Positions 26,598 to 35,707 of a DNA stretch of 64,000 bases are shown piece by piece. Below the pieces are notes generated by a model. The model saw nothing but the letters and a program-made list of their open reading frames with translations. It was not told where the DNA came from and did not search any database. The translations under genes were made by a program, and so were the position numbers. How positions within the stretch are numbered: the first letter of the stretch is position 1; each line of letters opens with the position of its first letter. The stretch is from Bacillus norwichensis (GTDB taxonomy: Bacteria > Bacillota > Bacilli > Bacillales > Bacillaceae_C), in contig NZ_JACSPV010000014.1 of assembly GCF_014836955.1 (NCBI RefSeq), positions 1 through 64,000 of the forward strand, written 5' to 3'.

Positions 26598-28025
26598 ATG
26601 AAAAAGCTCTTTGCCGTCATTGCCGTCGTTATTTTATTATTGAGCTTCCCACTTTCGGTTGGTCATGCAGAAGTAAGTGGTCCGAAGGAACAGCACTATT
26701 CGGTTCTGTTTAATAAGAAAGCCGTTCCTTCCGAATTTGAACAGCAGATAAAAACGTTGGGTGGAGAAGTCACCTATACAGTTCCAGAAATTGGCTTTGC
26801 AGAAGTGAAGGTTCCGTCAAAGGCATTTAGCAAATTGAAAGGGATTTCCGGTGTAAGCGCAGCTAATCCTTCAATCAAATGGAACATTCCTATGGCTCAC
26901 AAGATCGAGGCCAGCCATGTAAATCCAGACAATGCTGCTCTTTGGGACAAGCAATGGGATATTCAGCGCATCACTCATAATGGGGAAAGCTACAAGCTTG
27001 GGACAGGTTCCCATGATGTTGTTGTGGGAATTATTGATACAGGAATCGATCGAAATCATCCAGATTTGGTGAAAAACCTGATGCCTGGCTCCAAAAACTT
27101 TGTTCCGGTTGGTGGGTACCAAGGTGCGGAACCTTATGAAAATGGAGATCCTAATGCCTTCGATGACTTTCATGGACATGGAAGCCATGTTGCGGGTTCT
27201 ATCGCTGCAAATGGAGCCATGCTGGGGGTGGCACCAGATGTGGGAATCCGGTCTTATCGTGTATTTGGCACTAGCTCTGCTGAAACTTCATGGATTATTG
27301 CAGCCATGGTTGCGGCTGCCAACGATGGGGTAGATGTCATTTCCATGAGTTTAGGCGGATTTGACGTCAAAGGACAAATTTTTTATGTTGACCCAGAAAC
27401 AGGGAAAAAAGAAAACCTTGGAAATGACGTAGCGGATTTTAATGCTTACAAACGTGCTGTGGAATATGCGACAAGCAAAGGGTCCCTTGTAGTTGTGGCC
27501 GCAGGAAATGAGAGTCTGAATGCAACGAATAAAAAAACGGTTTTGGATTATATCAACTTAGAACTTGCCGAATATGGACTTTATGCTGTTGGCGCCGGGT
27601 TTGAAGTGCCGGGTATTATTCCGGGTGTGGTGACAGTTTCTGCCACAGGACCGAAAGACGTTCTGGCAAACTACTCAAACTACGGACCTGGCTTTATAGA
27701 CGTTGCCGCAGTGGGCGGCGATGCCAGGATGTATGATCAGTATGAAGCAGAAGGAAGACTTGATGAATATATCAGCTATGGCCTGTTTGAACAAGAGTTC
27801 AATCTGAGCACAAGTCAGGATGGCGGGTATTATTGGTCCATTGGTACATCTATGGCGGCTCCAAAGGTATCAGCTGTGGCAGCACTGCTAATAGACAAAC
27901 ATGGAAAAATGACGCCGAAAAAACTGGAGGATCTGTTATACAAAACTGCGGTGGACCCGGTAAAGGGTACTGATAAAAAGAACTTTGGAAACGGGCATTT
28001 GAATGCTTATAAAGCTTTAAGATAA
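26598..28025 (+). CDS. Secreted subtilisin-like serine protease (S8)
   Basis: This 475-aa preproenzyme has a signal peptide (1-24, ending near VGHAE), an I9-like propeptide (about 32-90) and an S8 catalytic domain. Triad: Asp147 in GIIDTGID, His194 in GHGSHVAG, Ser in GTSMAAPKVSA (about 417), with the oxyanion Asn in AAGNES. The catalytic domain carries a longer insertion before the Ser motif than subtilisin BPN'. ATG 26598 follows GAGGAGGGGG. It is likely an extracellular protease; a lantibiotic-leader type is less likely as no lantibiotic genes are near. Confidence 0.92.
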   Translation: MKKLFAVIAVVILLLSFPLSVGHAEVSGPKEQHYSVLFNKKAVPSEFEQQIKTLGGEVTYTVPEIGFAEVKVPSKAFSKLKGISGVSAANPSIKWNIPMAHKIEASHVNPDNAALWDKQWDIQRITHNGESYKLGTGSHDVVVGIIDTGIDRNHPDLVKNLMPGSKNFVPVGGYQGAEPYENGDPNAFDDFHGHGSHVAGSIAANGAMLGVAPDVGIRSYRVFGTSSAETSWIIAAMVAAANDGVDVISMSLGGFDVKGQIFYVDPETGKKENLGNDVADFNAYKRAVEYATSKGSLVVVAAGNESLNATNKKTVLDYINLELAEYGLYAVGAGFEVPGIIPGVVTVSATGPKDVLANYSNYGPGFIDVAAVGGDARMYDQYEAEGRLDEYISYGLFEQEFNLSTSQDGGYYWSIGTSMAAPKVSAVAALLIDKHGKMTPKKLEDLLYKTAVDPVKGTDKKNFGNGHLNAYKALR

Positions 28026-28077
28026 AGAACTTCGGATCTGCAAAATAAACATATGAATTCATATAAAGGGAGCTCTT

Positions 28078-28581
28078 ATGGAACAAAATCAATCAAAAAA
28101 GTTGTATGACTATCATGTCTGGGCTAATAAACAAGTGATTCAGCATTTAACACAAATGCCCGAAAGCATTTTAAACAGCACGGTTCAAAGCATATTTCGA
28201 TCCATCCATGACGTTCTGGTCCATCTTTATACAGTAGACATTGTTTGGCTGGGGACGATGAAAGGAAACAACTTTCAAGATACCATAGAAGAAGTTGAGC
28301 GGCGAAAGTCAGAAATAACGGGAGCATCCATAGATAAATTCGAGGTGCTATATGAAGAACTCTCAAAAGAGTTTTATCAATTTTTAAGCGAGCAGGACGA
28401 TTTTGAACAGGTCATTGTTGCAGAGCACCCTCGGTATGGACAATGTGAATTTAAACTTGCGGATCTTATCCAGCATGTTGTTAATCACGGGACGTATCAT
28501 CGGGGAAATGTGACTGCTATGCTCCACCAACAAGGTGAACGAGGTGTTCCAACAGATTATGTGTTTTTTTTAATGAGATGA
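28078..28581 (+). CDS. DinB family protein
   Basis: This 167-aa four-helix-bundle protein has opening YDYHVWANKQVIQHL, with a His about 14 residues in, and late motif LIQHVVNHGTYHRGNV with two more His. The three histidines form the divalent-metal site of the DinB/YfiT superfamily. Members act as metal-dependent thiol or other transferases; this one's substrate is unknown, and damage-inducibility should not be assumed from the name. GGGAGC precedes ATG. Confidence 0.85.
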   Translation: MEQNQSKKLYDYHVWANKQVIQHLTQMPESILNSTVQSIFRSIHDVLVHLYTVDIVWLGTMKGNNFQDTIEEVERRKSEITGASIDKFEVLYEELSKEFYQFLSEQDDFEQVIVAEHPRYGQCEFKLADLIQHVVNHGTYHRGNVTAMLHQQGERGVPTDYVFFLMR

Positions 28582-28631
28582 TATGGCCGATTGCACAGAG
28601 GCTAGAGAAAAAACTGATCAAAATCTTAAAC

Positions 28632-28675
28632 GGCGCGAGAAATCAACGTTTCTAAAACTGATTTCTCGCGCTTTT
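28632..28675 (+). terminator. Terminator after the DinB gene (member of a repeated hairpin type)
   Basis: GCGCGAGAAATCA (28633-28645) and TGATTTCTCGCGC (28659-28671) form a perfect 13-bp stem followed by TTTT. A close relative of the stem occurs at 35418-35459. Confidence 0.8.
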
Positions 28676-28850
28676 CAGAGCTGAAAATCTTAATTTTACT
28701 TAAAAAATACACTTGTGTTCTATCCTCTTCTTTTTTTATCAAGAATTCTTGTAATCCAATTGTAATAATTGATACATCGGTGTAAACTTAAGAGAGTAGC
28801 AGAATTATATTTTGTACGGGTAAATCTTGATAAAAAGGAGAATTTTTCAA

Positions 28851-30290
28851 GTGGCTGGGCGGACTAAATTATTTGGTTGGATTCTTTTGTTTTTGGTGAT
28901 TTTTCTTATAATCGGAGGAGTTGATAAACTGGTAAATGGTTCAATCAAGGCGAAAAGCCAGGAAGAAATCCAAGATGAGAAAGTGATCAGCAAGTATCCA
29001 AAAATCAACTTGAAAACTGTAACAAAACAAACGGATACATATACATATTCGATCAATGAACCTGATATCGATAGTGAGAAAGTCAATCAATCTATTAATA
29101 AATGGATCAAGGGACAAAAGAAGAGGTTTGTAAAAGAAGCTGAACAAAACGAAACCGGGATGTCAGACGGTATGCGCGCCGATCTTAACATTCAGATGGA
29201 GACCCACCGTATTACCGAACATTATTATAGCCTAGTTTTCAGAACGTATATGATAAACGGGGGAGCAAACGGACAGAATACAGTGAAAGTATTCAACATC
29301 GATATTGAACATGACCGTTTTCTGAAAATCAGGGATATTTTGGATCTGAATCAAGATCATTTGGAAGGTATTCAAAAGACTATTTGGAAGGAGCTTCATA
29401 ATCAGAAGGATATTCAGCCCTATTTGTTGGTTGAGGAGTTTAATCAGTGGGTGAAGCATCCGGAAGATTGGGAATGGTCTATCGATCGGAAGAACTTTTC
29501 CTTATACATAGATGAATATCAAATTGCTGAGGGAGCCGCTGGCGCTATTGAAATTGATATCCCTGTTGAAAAGATGTATATCTATCTGCAGGAAGACGTT
29601 GATTCATTTTTAAAAATGCCTAAAGAGCAGCGGCTTGAAAAAGAAAAAATTATCCAAAAGGAACAGTTGAAGTTGGATCCGGATGGGAAATATGTGGCGT
29701 TGACTTTCGATGATGGACCAAGCGCAGATGTAACACCGAGAGTATTGAAAACATTGAAGGAACACAATGCCAAGGCCACTTTCTTCATGCTTGGAAACCA
29801 AGTGGATTTCTATCCAGAGCTTGCCCGAAAGGTAGCGGAGGATGGTCATGAGATCGGGAATCATTCTAAGAGCCACCCGAACCTATCAAAATTAGGGTTG
29901 GAGAAAATAAAAGAAGAAATGAACTATACGAAGGAGAAGATTGTAGAAGCTACTGGGATTACTCCTCGTCTACTCCGTCCTCCTTATGGAGCCTATAACG
30001 ACCATTTTCTTACATACGCAAAAGACAACGGTGACTCTATCATTCTTTGGTCTGTTGATTCTCTGGATTGGAAGAGTCGAAATGCTTTTTCGGTAAAAAA
30101 GAAAGTTGAAAGCAGCGTTGCTCCGGGGGGGATTGTTCTAATGCATGATATCCATCCCTCAACAGCAGATGCATTGCCGTCTCTTTTGACTCAGTTGGAA
30201 AAGGAAGGTTACCAATTTGTCACGGTGTCCCAGCTGCTCAATTGGAAAAAAGAGCAAGGAATCGGACCGCATTTTGGAAGCTTGAAATAA
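28851..30290 (+). CDS. PdaC-like polysaccharide deacetylase
   Basis: This 479-aa extracytoplasmic enzyme has an N-terminal TM anchor (about 5-25), a DUF4163/DUF3298 module (about 40-255), and a NodB-type deacetylase domain (about 285-470): TFDDGPS, metal motif NHSKSHP, RPPYGAYN, WSVDSLDW and LMHDI. This order is that of B. subtilis PdaC, which deacetylates MurNAc/GlcNAc of peptidoglycan and alters lysozyme sensitivity. GTG 28851 is preceded by AAGGAG; the in-frame TTG at 28827 overlaps that ribosome site. Monocistronic with terminator. Confidence 0.88.
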   Translation: MAGRTKLFGWILLFLVIFLIIGGVDKLVNGSIKAKSQEEIQDEKVISKYPKINLKTVTKQTDTYTYSINEPDIDSEKVNQSINKWIKGQKKRFVKEAEQNETGMSDGMRADLNIQMETHRITEHYYSLVFRTYMINGGANGQNTVKVFNIDIEHDRFLKIRDILDLNQDHLEGIQKTIWKELHNQKDIQPYLLVEEFNQWVKHPEDWEWSIDRKNFSLYIDEYQIAEGAAGAIEIDIPVEKMYIYLQEDVDSFLKMPKEQRLEKEKIIQKEQLKLDPDGKYVALTFDDGPSADVTPRVLKTLKEHNAKATFFMLGNQVDFYPELARKVAEDGHEIGNHSKSHPNLSKLGLEKIKEEMNYTKEKIVEATGITPRLLRPPYGAYNDHFLTYAKDNGDSIILWSVDSLDWKSRNAFSVKKKVESSVAPGGIVLMHDIHPSTADALPSLLTQLEKEGYQFVTVSQLLNWKKEQGIGPHFGSLK

Positions 30291-30301
30291 CAGATTTGAG
30301 G

Positions 30302-30325
30302 GGAGCAGCGCAAGCTGTTCCTTTT
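30302..30325 (+). terminator. Terminator of the deacetylase gene
   Basis: GGAGCAGC (30302-30309) and GCTGTTCC (30314-30321) with a GCAA tetraloop are followed by TTTTG. Confidence 0.75.
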
Positions 30326-30387
30326 GTTTTTCGGTAAGAAAGTATAAAATCAAATGAAATATTTAGTTAGAATTAAGTTTTTCTACG

Positions 30388-30480
30388 CATAGCTACGACG
30401 CACAGGATGTACTAGTGCGAGCGAAGCGACAGGACGCCGCTGAACTGAGCCCGCCGACGCCACCAGGCAGCTCACAAGTC
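30388..30480. repeat. GC-rich intergenic element upstream of htpG
   Basis: The stretch starting CTACGACGCACAGGATG is far richer in G+C than the flanks and contains internal echoes: ACAGGATG/ACAGGACG, GCGAGCGAAGCGAC, and repeated GCCGACGCC. It has no credible gene: frames through it are interrupted on the plus strand, and a 201-codon minus-strand frame only mirrors htpG. It resembles dispersed intergenic repeats of bacilli, from memory. Confidence 0.4.
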
Positions 30481-30557
30481 AAATTGTTGTGGTGGCTGGG
30501 GAACTCCCACATCAAAATTCGCCTTGTGCTGTGCGCGCCTTCCGTTTTTCTTATGTG

Positions 30558-30587
30558 TTGACATGTCTTCGTTCTGTATGTTATTAA
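30558..30587 (+). promoter_or_regulatory. htpG promoter (sigma-A type)
   Basis: TTGACA (30558-30563) is an exact -35; TATTAA (30582-30587) is a fair -10 with an 18-bp spacer. It lies just upstream of the CIRCE-like repeat. Confidence 0.7.
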
Positions 30588-30595
30588 ATTAGTTA

Positions 30596-30622
30596 TTAGC
30601 ACTCGTGTGGATAGAGTGCCAA
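30596..30622. promoter_or_regulatory. CIRCE-like element (HrcA operator)
   Basis: TTAGCACTC, nine bases, then GAGTGCCAA. The CIRCE consensus is TTAGCACTC-N9-GAGTGCTAA; the match is 17 of 18 with the exact spacer. It lies between promoter and start codon, so HrcA would repress htpG and heat would release it. Confidence 0.9.
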
Positions 30623-30647
30623 GGATTAATAGAAAGGGGATATTTAA

Positions 30648-32525
30648 ATGGCAAAGCAGGCTTTCAAAGCAGAGTCGAAAAGATTGCTCGATATGATGAT
30701 CAATTCCATTTACTCCAATCGTGAGATTTTTTTGAGGGAATTGATTTCCAACGCAAGTGATGCGATTGACAAGATGTATTATAAGGCGCTGACGGATGAT
30801 TCCTTGGCGTTTAATCGTGAGGACTATTACATAAGAGTCGATGTTGATAAAGAGAGCCGAACCTTGAAAGTGACGGATACCGGAATCGGAATGACGGAAG
30901 AGGAGCTCGAAAATAATCTTGGCGTAATTGCGAAGAGCGGCTCGCTGGCTTTTAAAAGTGAAAATGAGATCAAAGATGGCCACGATATTATCGGCCAATT
31001 CGGTGTGGGCTTTTATTCTGCTTTTATGGTAGCGGATAAGGTGACGGTTTTAACAAAGGCATTTGGCAATGATCAGGCCTTTAAATGGGAATCTACTGGC
31101 GCTGACGGTTATACAATTGAACCTTATGAGAAAGAGAATGTGGGAACCGAAATCATTTTAAAGATCAAGGAAAACACTGAGGATGAAAATTATGATGAGT
31201 ATTTGGAAGAGTATCGTTTAAGATCAATCATTAAAAAATACTCTGATTTTATCCGCTATCCAATCAAGATGGAAGTCACAGAAAGCAGACTGAAAGAAGA
31301 TAGCGAAAACGAATTTGAGGAATACAAAGAGGAACAGACAATCAATAGCATGGTTCCGATTTGGAGAAAGAACAAAAGCGAACTGACTGACGAAGACTAC
31401 GTGAATTTTTATCAGGAGAAACATTATGGTTTTGACAAGCCGCTCAAACATATCCATATAAAAGTAGATGGCACTGTAAGGTATAATGCTATCTTGTTTA
31501 TTCCAGAAAATATTCCTTTTGATTATTACTCAAAAGAATTTGAAAAAGGGCTAGAGCTGTATTCGAGCGGTGTGCTCATTATGGAAAAATGCGCAGACCT
31601 ACTGCCAGACTATTTCAGCTTTGTCAAAGGGATGGTTGATTCCGAAGACTTGTCTCTGAATATTTCAAGGGAAATTTTACAGCAAGACCGTCAATTGAAA
31701 TTTATCGCAAAAAATATCCAAAGTAAAATCAAACGTGAATTAGAGAACTTTTTAAAGAACGACAGGGAGAAATATGAACTGTTCTACAAATCTTTCGGCC
31801 GCCAGCTTAAATTTGGCGTCTATAACAATTTTGGGCAGGATAAAGACGTATTGAAGGATCTGTTATTGTTCTATTCTTCCAAAGAGGAAAAGCTTGTCAC
31901 GCTCGATGAGTATGTTTCCAGAATGCCAGAAGACCAGAAGTACATTTACTATGCAACTGGTGAAACAAATGAAAGAATCGCCCGGATGCCACAGACTGAG
32001 CTTGTGGCAGACAAGGGGTATGAGATTCTATACTTCACGGAAGATGTCGATGAATTTGCGATAAAAATGCTGATGTCCTATAAGGATAAAGAATTTAAAT
32101 CAGTGGCAAGCGGCGACTTGGGCATTGATGAAGAAAGCAAGGAGAAGATAGAGGCGGAAGAAAAGGAAAATAAAGATCTTCTGGATTATATGAAGGAGAC
32201 TCTTTCCGGAAAAGTGAAGGACGTCAAAATTTCAACACGCCTTAAAAATTATCCAGTATGCTTGACCACTGAAGGGGAAGTATCCATTGAAATGGAAAAA
32301 ATCCTCAGTGCCATGCCGAATAATCAAGAAGTAAAAGCCGATAAAATCCTGGAAATTAACGCAGATCATGATGTGTTTACATCATTGAAAGCTGCCTACG
32401 AACAAGACATAGATAAAGTCGGCCTTTACACCAACCTCCTTTATAACCAGGCTCTCTTGATTGAAGGATTGCCTATTGAAGACCCAATAGAATTTACAAA
32501 CGATATTTGCAAAGTCATGGTGTAA
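30648..32525 (+). CDS. htpG: HtpG: Hsp90-type molecular chaperone
   Basis: This 625-aa cytosolic ATP-dependent chaperone has an N-terminal GHKL ATPase with [24 protein letters not shown] and [13 protein letters not shown], a middle domain with the catalytic-loop Arg region ([11 protein letters not shown]), and a C-terminal dimerisation domain. Length and motifs are normal. GAAAGGGG precedes ATG 30648. A promoter and CIRCE-like operator lie upstream, unlike B. subtilis htpG, which is not HrcA-controlled as far as known. Single-gene unit. Confidence 0.97.
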   Translation: MAKQAFKAESKRLLDMMINSIYSNREIFLRELISNASDAIDKMYYKALTDDSLAFNREDYYIRVDVDKESRTLKVTDTGIGMTEEELENNLGVIAKSGSLAFKSENEIKDGHDIIGQFGVGFYSAFMVADKVTVLTKAFGNDQAFKWESTGADGYTIEPYEKENVGTEIILKIKENTEDENYDEYLEEYRLRSIIKKYSDFIRYPIKMEVTESRLKEDSENEFEEYKEEQTINSMVPIWRKNKSELTDEDYVNFYQEKHYGFDKPLKHIHIKVDGTVRYNAILFIPENIPFDYYSKEFEKGLELYSSGVLIMEKCADLLPDYFSFVKGMVDSEDLSLNISREILQQDRQLKFIAKNIQSKIKRELENFLKNDREKYELFYKSFGRQLKFGVYNNFGQDKDVLKDLLLFYSSKEEKLVTLDEYVSRMPEDQKYIYYATGETNERIARMPQTELVADKGYEILYFTEDVDEFAIKMLMSYKDKEFKSVASGDLGIDEESKEKIEAEEKENKDLLDYMKETLSGKVKDVKISTRLKNYPVCLTTEGEVSIEMEKILSAMPNNQEVKADKILEINADHDVFTSLKAAYEQDIDKVGLYTNLLYNQALLIEGLPIEDPIEFTNDICKVMV

Positions 32526-32670
32526 TTCTTTGGCATAATGGGCGAGTCATGCGTGGACTTGGCTAGTATCTCCCAAAATCAGCTGGCATTTCTGCAAAGC
32601 GAAGAATGTTTCGCAAAAGCACTTAAGATTTTAATAAAAGGTCCAATGATCAGGCCAATTGGCTATTTAA

Positions 32671-32698
32671 GAGCTGCCACATCATGAGGTGGCAGCTC
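32671..32698 (+). terminator. htpG terminator
   Basis: GAGCTGCCAC (32671-32680) pairs with GTGGCAGCTC (32689-32698), then CATTTTAAC. It sits about 145 bp past the stop codon. Confidence 0.7.
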
Positions 32699-32702
32699 CA
32701 TT

Positions 32703-32805
32703 TTAACTTTATTCAGCAGAAGTCTCCCACTTCTGTAAGTGGTGAAATGAATGCTTAGTGGTATTCATTTCAGCGGGGGTTCAAACTTAGGCTGAATAAA
32801 GTTAA
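32703..32805 (+). repeat. Palindromic element resembling solo IS200/IS605-type ends
   Basis: Perfect 15-bp arms (TTAACTTTATTCAGC at 32703; complement at 32791-32805) enclose two hairpins: CAGAAGT/ACTTCTG (32717-32735) and TGAAATGAAT/ATTCATTTCA (32743-32772). TTTAA at 32702 and GGGGGTTCAA ending at 32784 look like left-flank and right-end cleavage signals of IS605-group elements. No tnpA or tnpB is present. The first 42 bp recur at 36682-36723. It fits a non-autonomous relic of such an element. Confidence 0.5.
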
Positions 32806-32843
32806 GCCACCGGCGGATCGAGCCTAAAGCTCGATAAAATCTG

Positions 32844-32870
32844 GGCGCAAATACGCCAAGGCGTATTGGA
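32844..32870 (+). repeat. GGCGCAAATA repeat, copy 1
   Basis: GGCGCAAATACGCC followed by AAGGCGTATTGGA; the same module, with compensating changes, is at 36738-36762. A GGCG/CGCC stem can form. An additional perfect hairpin ATCGAGC/GCTCGAT lies just before it at 32817-32835. All this is in the leader of the ureohydrolase gene. Confidence 0.5.
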
Positions 32871-32893
32871 TTGAAAACTTGGAGGTATGCACA

Positions 32894-33820
32894 TTGTCGA
32901 ATCCGTTTGAACATTTTACTCCAGATTTTTGTACGTCAGGTACTTTTATGAGGCTGCCCTCTGAAAGGGAAGACCCGAAAGTAGCTATACTAGGGATGCC
33001 TTTTGATACGGCAGCTTCCTATAGGGCAGGCGCGCGGTTTGGCCCACAGGCCATTCGGCAGGCATCTGTGACTTTATCGCCGCAGAATGAATCGCTAAAG
33101 GTTTCTCCTTTTGAAGATACGCGGGCAATTGATATAGGGGATTTGCCTGTGATCACCCAAAATATTCATAAAAGTTATGATATTATGGAAAAAGCTATGT
33201 TGGAATTGATGGAGAAAAACATCATTCCTATTGGACTGGGAGGGGATCACTCCATCACATTGGCAAGCCTGCGTGCTGCAGCCAAAGTACATGGGCCGGT
33301 GGCTTTGCTTCAATTTGATTCTCATACAGATACGTGGGATACATATATGGATGAAAAATACTGGCATGGCTCCCCTTTTATACGAGCTTATGAAGAGGGG
33401 CTTGTACAACCGGATAAAGTTGTCCAAATAGGTATGCGCGGTTGGGATATAGATTCCAGTTTGGAGTTGGGATACAATGTGGTTACACAGGATGAGCTGT
33501 TCAACCGGGGAATTGACGATGTTGTTCAGCAGGTAAAAGAAGTAATTGGTGACACACCTTGTTTTTTGACATTTGATATTGATTTTGTTGACCCTGCTTA
33601 TGCACCAGGTACCGGAACTCCAGAGGTCGGAGGATTTAGTAGCTATGAAGCTTTAAAAATGGTCCGTTCTCTGACGGATATGAATTTCATTGGATTTGAC
33701 CTAGTTGAAGTATTGCCTTCATTCGATCCAACCCAAATAACAGCCCTGTTGGCTGCGACCCTTGTTCATAACTTTGGAAGTCTCGCTGCTGTTCGAGTAA
33801 ATAAAGAAGGAATAAAATAA
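32894..33820 (+). CDS. Agmatinase-family ureohydrolase
   Basis: This 308-aa enzyme of the arginase superfamily hydrolyses a guanidino group to urea plus an amine. Binuclear Mn site motifs are GLGGDHSI, LQFDSHTDTW and TFDIDFVDPAYAPGTGTPE. The RAGARFGPQAIR segment and the GTPE motif favour agmatinase or guanidinobutyrase over arginase; exact substrate is open. The TTG start at 32894 has GGAGGT 7 bases ahead. It is alone rather than behind spermidine synthase (speE), so polyamine synthesis is not supported by context; a terminator follows. Confidence 0.85.
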   Translation: MSNPFEHFTPDFCTSGTFMRLPSEREDPKVAILGMPFDTAASYRAGARFGPQAIRQASVTLSPQNESLKVSPFEDTRAIDIGDLPVITQNIHKSYDIMEKAMLELMEKNIIPIGLGGDHSITLASLRAAAKVHGPVALLQFDSHTDTWDTYMDEKYWHGSPFIRAYEEGLVQPDKVVQIGMRGWDIDSSLELGYNVVTQDELFNRGIDDVVQQVKEVIGDTPCFLTFDIDFVDPAYAPGTGTPEVGGFSSYEALKMVRSLTDMNFIGFDLVEVLPSFDPTQITALLAATLVHNFGSLAAVRVNKEGIK

Positions 33821-33823
33821 ATG

Positions 33824-33849
33824 AAACCGCTCCATGCTGAGCGGTTTTT
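33824..33849 (+). terminator. Terminator of the ureohydrolase gene
   Basis: AAACCGCTC (33824-33832) and GAGCGGTTT (33839-33847) followed by T-run. Confidence 0.85.
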
Positions 33850-33940
33850 AAAATGAGTTGAATGGGCCTATTTTAGGAAAAGAACAAAATAGCTTGTTCA
33901 TGTATAATAGAATTGTATGTAAAAAAGGAGGTCAAAAAGT

Positions 33941-34576
33941 ATGCCTGCTGATATTAAATTAATTTCTGAAAAACTTCCGGATCTTTTTTCAGGGGATTCG
34001 GATGATATAGCACGAAAAATAGACAAATCTCAGGACTATATGGAAGGTGTCAGAAATCTTATTGAGCTTTGTGGAGATGATCCTAATCGGGAAGGCCTTG
34101 AAGAAACGCCATTCAGGGTTTTAAAAGCGTTCCTTGAATATACGGAAGGATATAAGGAGAATCCTGCTGTTCACTTGGAGAAAACCTTTGATGTACAACA
34201 TAAAGAGCTAGTTTTGGTTAAAAATATTGAGTTTTATTCTATGTGCGAGCATCATTTTGCACCGTTTTTTGGTGTGGCTCATGTTGGATACATGCCTGAT
34301 GCTAAAATTACAGGTTTATCAAAAATTGGCCGGATGGTTGAAGGATATGCTAAACGTTTCCAAGTTCAGGAAAGACTAACAAATGAGATTGCGAATGCCA
34401 TAACGGATATTTTAGAGCCTCAAGGGACAATGGTTGTGATTGAGGCGAAACATATGTGCATGTGTGGAAGAGGGATAAAAAAGTCCAACTCTTCGACAAC
34501 AACAACGGCTGTTAGAGGTTTGTTTGAGGAAAGATCTGATGCACGCATGGAATTTTTATCTCTGATCAATCGGTAA
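33941..34576 (+). CDS. folE: FolE: GTP cyclohydrolase I
   Basis: This 211-aa enzyme converts GTP to 7,8-dihydroneopterin triphosphate, the first step of folate (and a source of queuosine/pterins). Zn-site motifs are YSMCEHHFAPF and MCMCGRG; KNIEF and GLSKIGRMVE are also present. The N-terminal extension of about 25 residues is slightly longer than the B. subtilis enzyme. AAAGGAGG precedes ATG 33941. It is not in the mtrB/hepS or folate operon context of B. subtilis but directly followed (38 bp) by an SDR gene, probably co-transcribed; it may be a second folE. Confidence 0.95.
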   Translation: MPADIKLISEKLPDLFSGDSDDIARKIDKSQDYMEGVRNLIELCGDDPNREGLEETPFRVLKAFLEYTEGYKENPAVHLEKTFDVQHKELVLVKNIEFYSMCEHHFAPFFGVAHVGYMPDAKITGLSKIGRMVEGYAKRFQVQERLTNEIANAITDILEPQGTMVVIEAKHMCMCGRGIKKSNSSTTTTAVRGLFEERSDARMEFLSLINR

Positions 34577-34614
34577 TCGTCACAGTGCTCTGAAAGGGTG
34601 AAGAGGTGAGTGAA

Positions 34615-35376
34615 ATGAGACATGCAATTATCACGGCAGGCTCAAAAGGAATTGGCCGTAAAGTTACCGAGGCATTTCTTCAGAAGGGCTGTAGTGTGAC
34701 TGTGAATTATTATAGCGACGAAGACAGAATCAAGGAACTTATCGAGGAATGGGAGCCTTATCAAGACCGGTTGCAGTTTGTTCAGGGGAATGTAACTCGG
34801 AAAGAAGATATTACTAACATTGTTGAGCAGGCGATGAGCAGATTTGGCAGAATCGATTATTTGATTAATAATGCTGGTCCGTATATTTTCGAGAGAAAAA
34901 AACTGGTGGATTATGAAGATAGTGAATGGTACGAGATGATTGACGGGAATTTAAACGCCGTTTACCACTTTTTAAAACTAACCATTCCGGTGATGAGAAA
35001 GCAAAGGTTTGGAAGAATTATCACCTACGGCTTTCAGGATGCTGAACATTCACCAGGATGGATGTACCGTTCCGCTTTCAGTGCAGCCAAAGTGGGGCTG
35101 GCCTCACTGACGAAGACCATTGCTTTTGAAGAAGCAGAATACGGAATTACAGCTAATATGGTCTGTCCAGGGGATATTGTCGGAGAAATGAAAGAAGCTG
35201 GTATTGAAGCGGCTAGAGAAATAAAACATGAGCAGACACCGATTGGCAGATCTGGTACAGGGGAAGATATTGCTCGGCTGATTTGTTTTATTTGCGATAA
35301 AGATTCAGATTTGATTACTGGCAGTATTATTTCTGCTTCAGGCGGAATTAATGTTGTCAACCGATATAAAAAATAA
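34615..35376 (+). CDS. Short-chain dehydrogenase/reductase with substituted catalytic Tyr
   Basis: This 253-aa Rossmann protein has dinucleotide motif TAGSKGIGR (residues about 7-15), the structural NNAG, and the C-terminal GG-turn (SASGGINV). The usual active-site YxxxK is FSAAK here: the Tyr is replaced by Phe (the Ser before it also shifted). A Tyr occurs four residues earlier (MYRSAFSAAK). Placement right behind folE suggests a pteridine reductase-like role (compare FolM/PTR1, which are SDRs), but this is inference. ATG 34615 is chosen over GTG 34606 on ribosome-site spacing. Confidence 0.8.
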   Translation: MRHAIITAGSKGIGRKVTEAFLQKGCSVTVNYYSDEDRIKELIEEWEPYQDRLQFVQGNVTRKEDITNIVEQAMSRFGRIDYLINNAGPYIFERKKLVDYEDSEWYEMIDGNLNAVYHFLKLTIPVMRKQRFGRIITYGFQDAEHSPGWMYRSAFSAAKVGLASLTKTIAFEEAEYGITANMVCPGDIVGEMKEAGIEAAREIKHEQTPIGRSGTGEDIARLICFICDKDSDLITGSIISASGGINVVNRYKK

Positions 35377-35417
35377 GGCTGAATAAGTAGTATATTTCTT
35401 AAAAAATCACATCAGAA

Positions 35418-35459
35418 AAGCGCGAGGAATCAATGTTTTAAAATTGATTCCTCGCGCTT
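35418..35459. terminator. Perfect 17-bp hairpin after the SDR gene
   Basis: AAGCGCGAGGAATCAAT (35418-35434) and its complement (35443-35459). The core GCGCGAGRAATCA matches the hairpin at 28633, so this is a repeated terminator/palindrome type. No strong T-tract follows. From 35460 to 35707 I see no gene. Confidence 0.65.
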
Positions 35460-35707
35460 ATTAGGTTTTAACCAGTTTTGTTACACCTATGGGAGCGACT
35501 AATGGGCATGCTGTAAAACTTCCAATAAATTATAGGGTTTGGTCAATGTTTCAACGAAGCAAAGGCGGTATCAAACCAGGTTTCTGAATTATTTTTTGGA
35601 GAAAATCCTTCCGTCATCAAGCATATCCTATCTATTAAAAGCCTTTATTTATTAAATTTGTCATTTCCTGGGGAATGTTAACAGGAATTGTCGGATGGTG
35701 GCAGATA

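Noticed and set aside
30399-30998. 201-codon minus-strand frame across the htpG start
   Set aside because: It runs through the GC-rich element and the antisense of htpG, has no ribosome site and no recognisable family.
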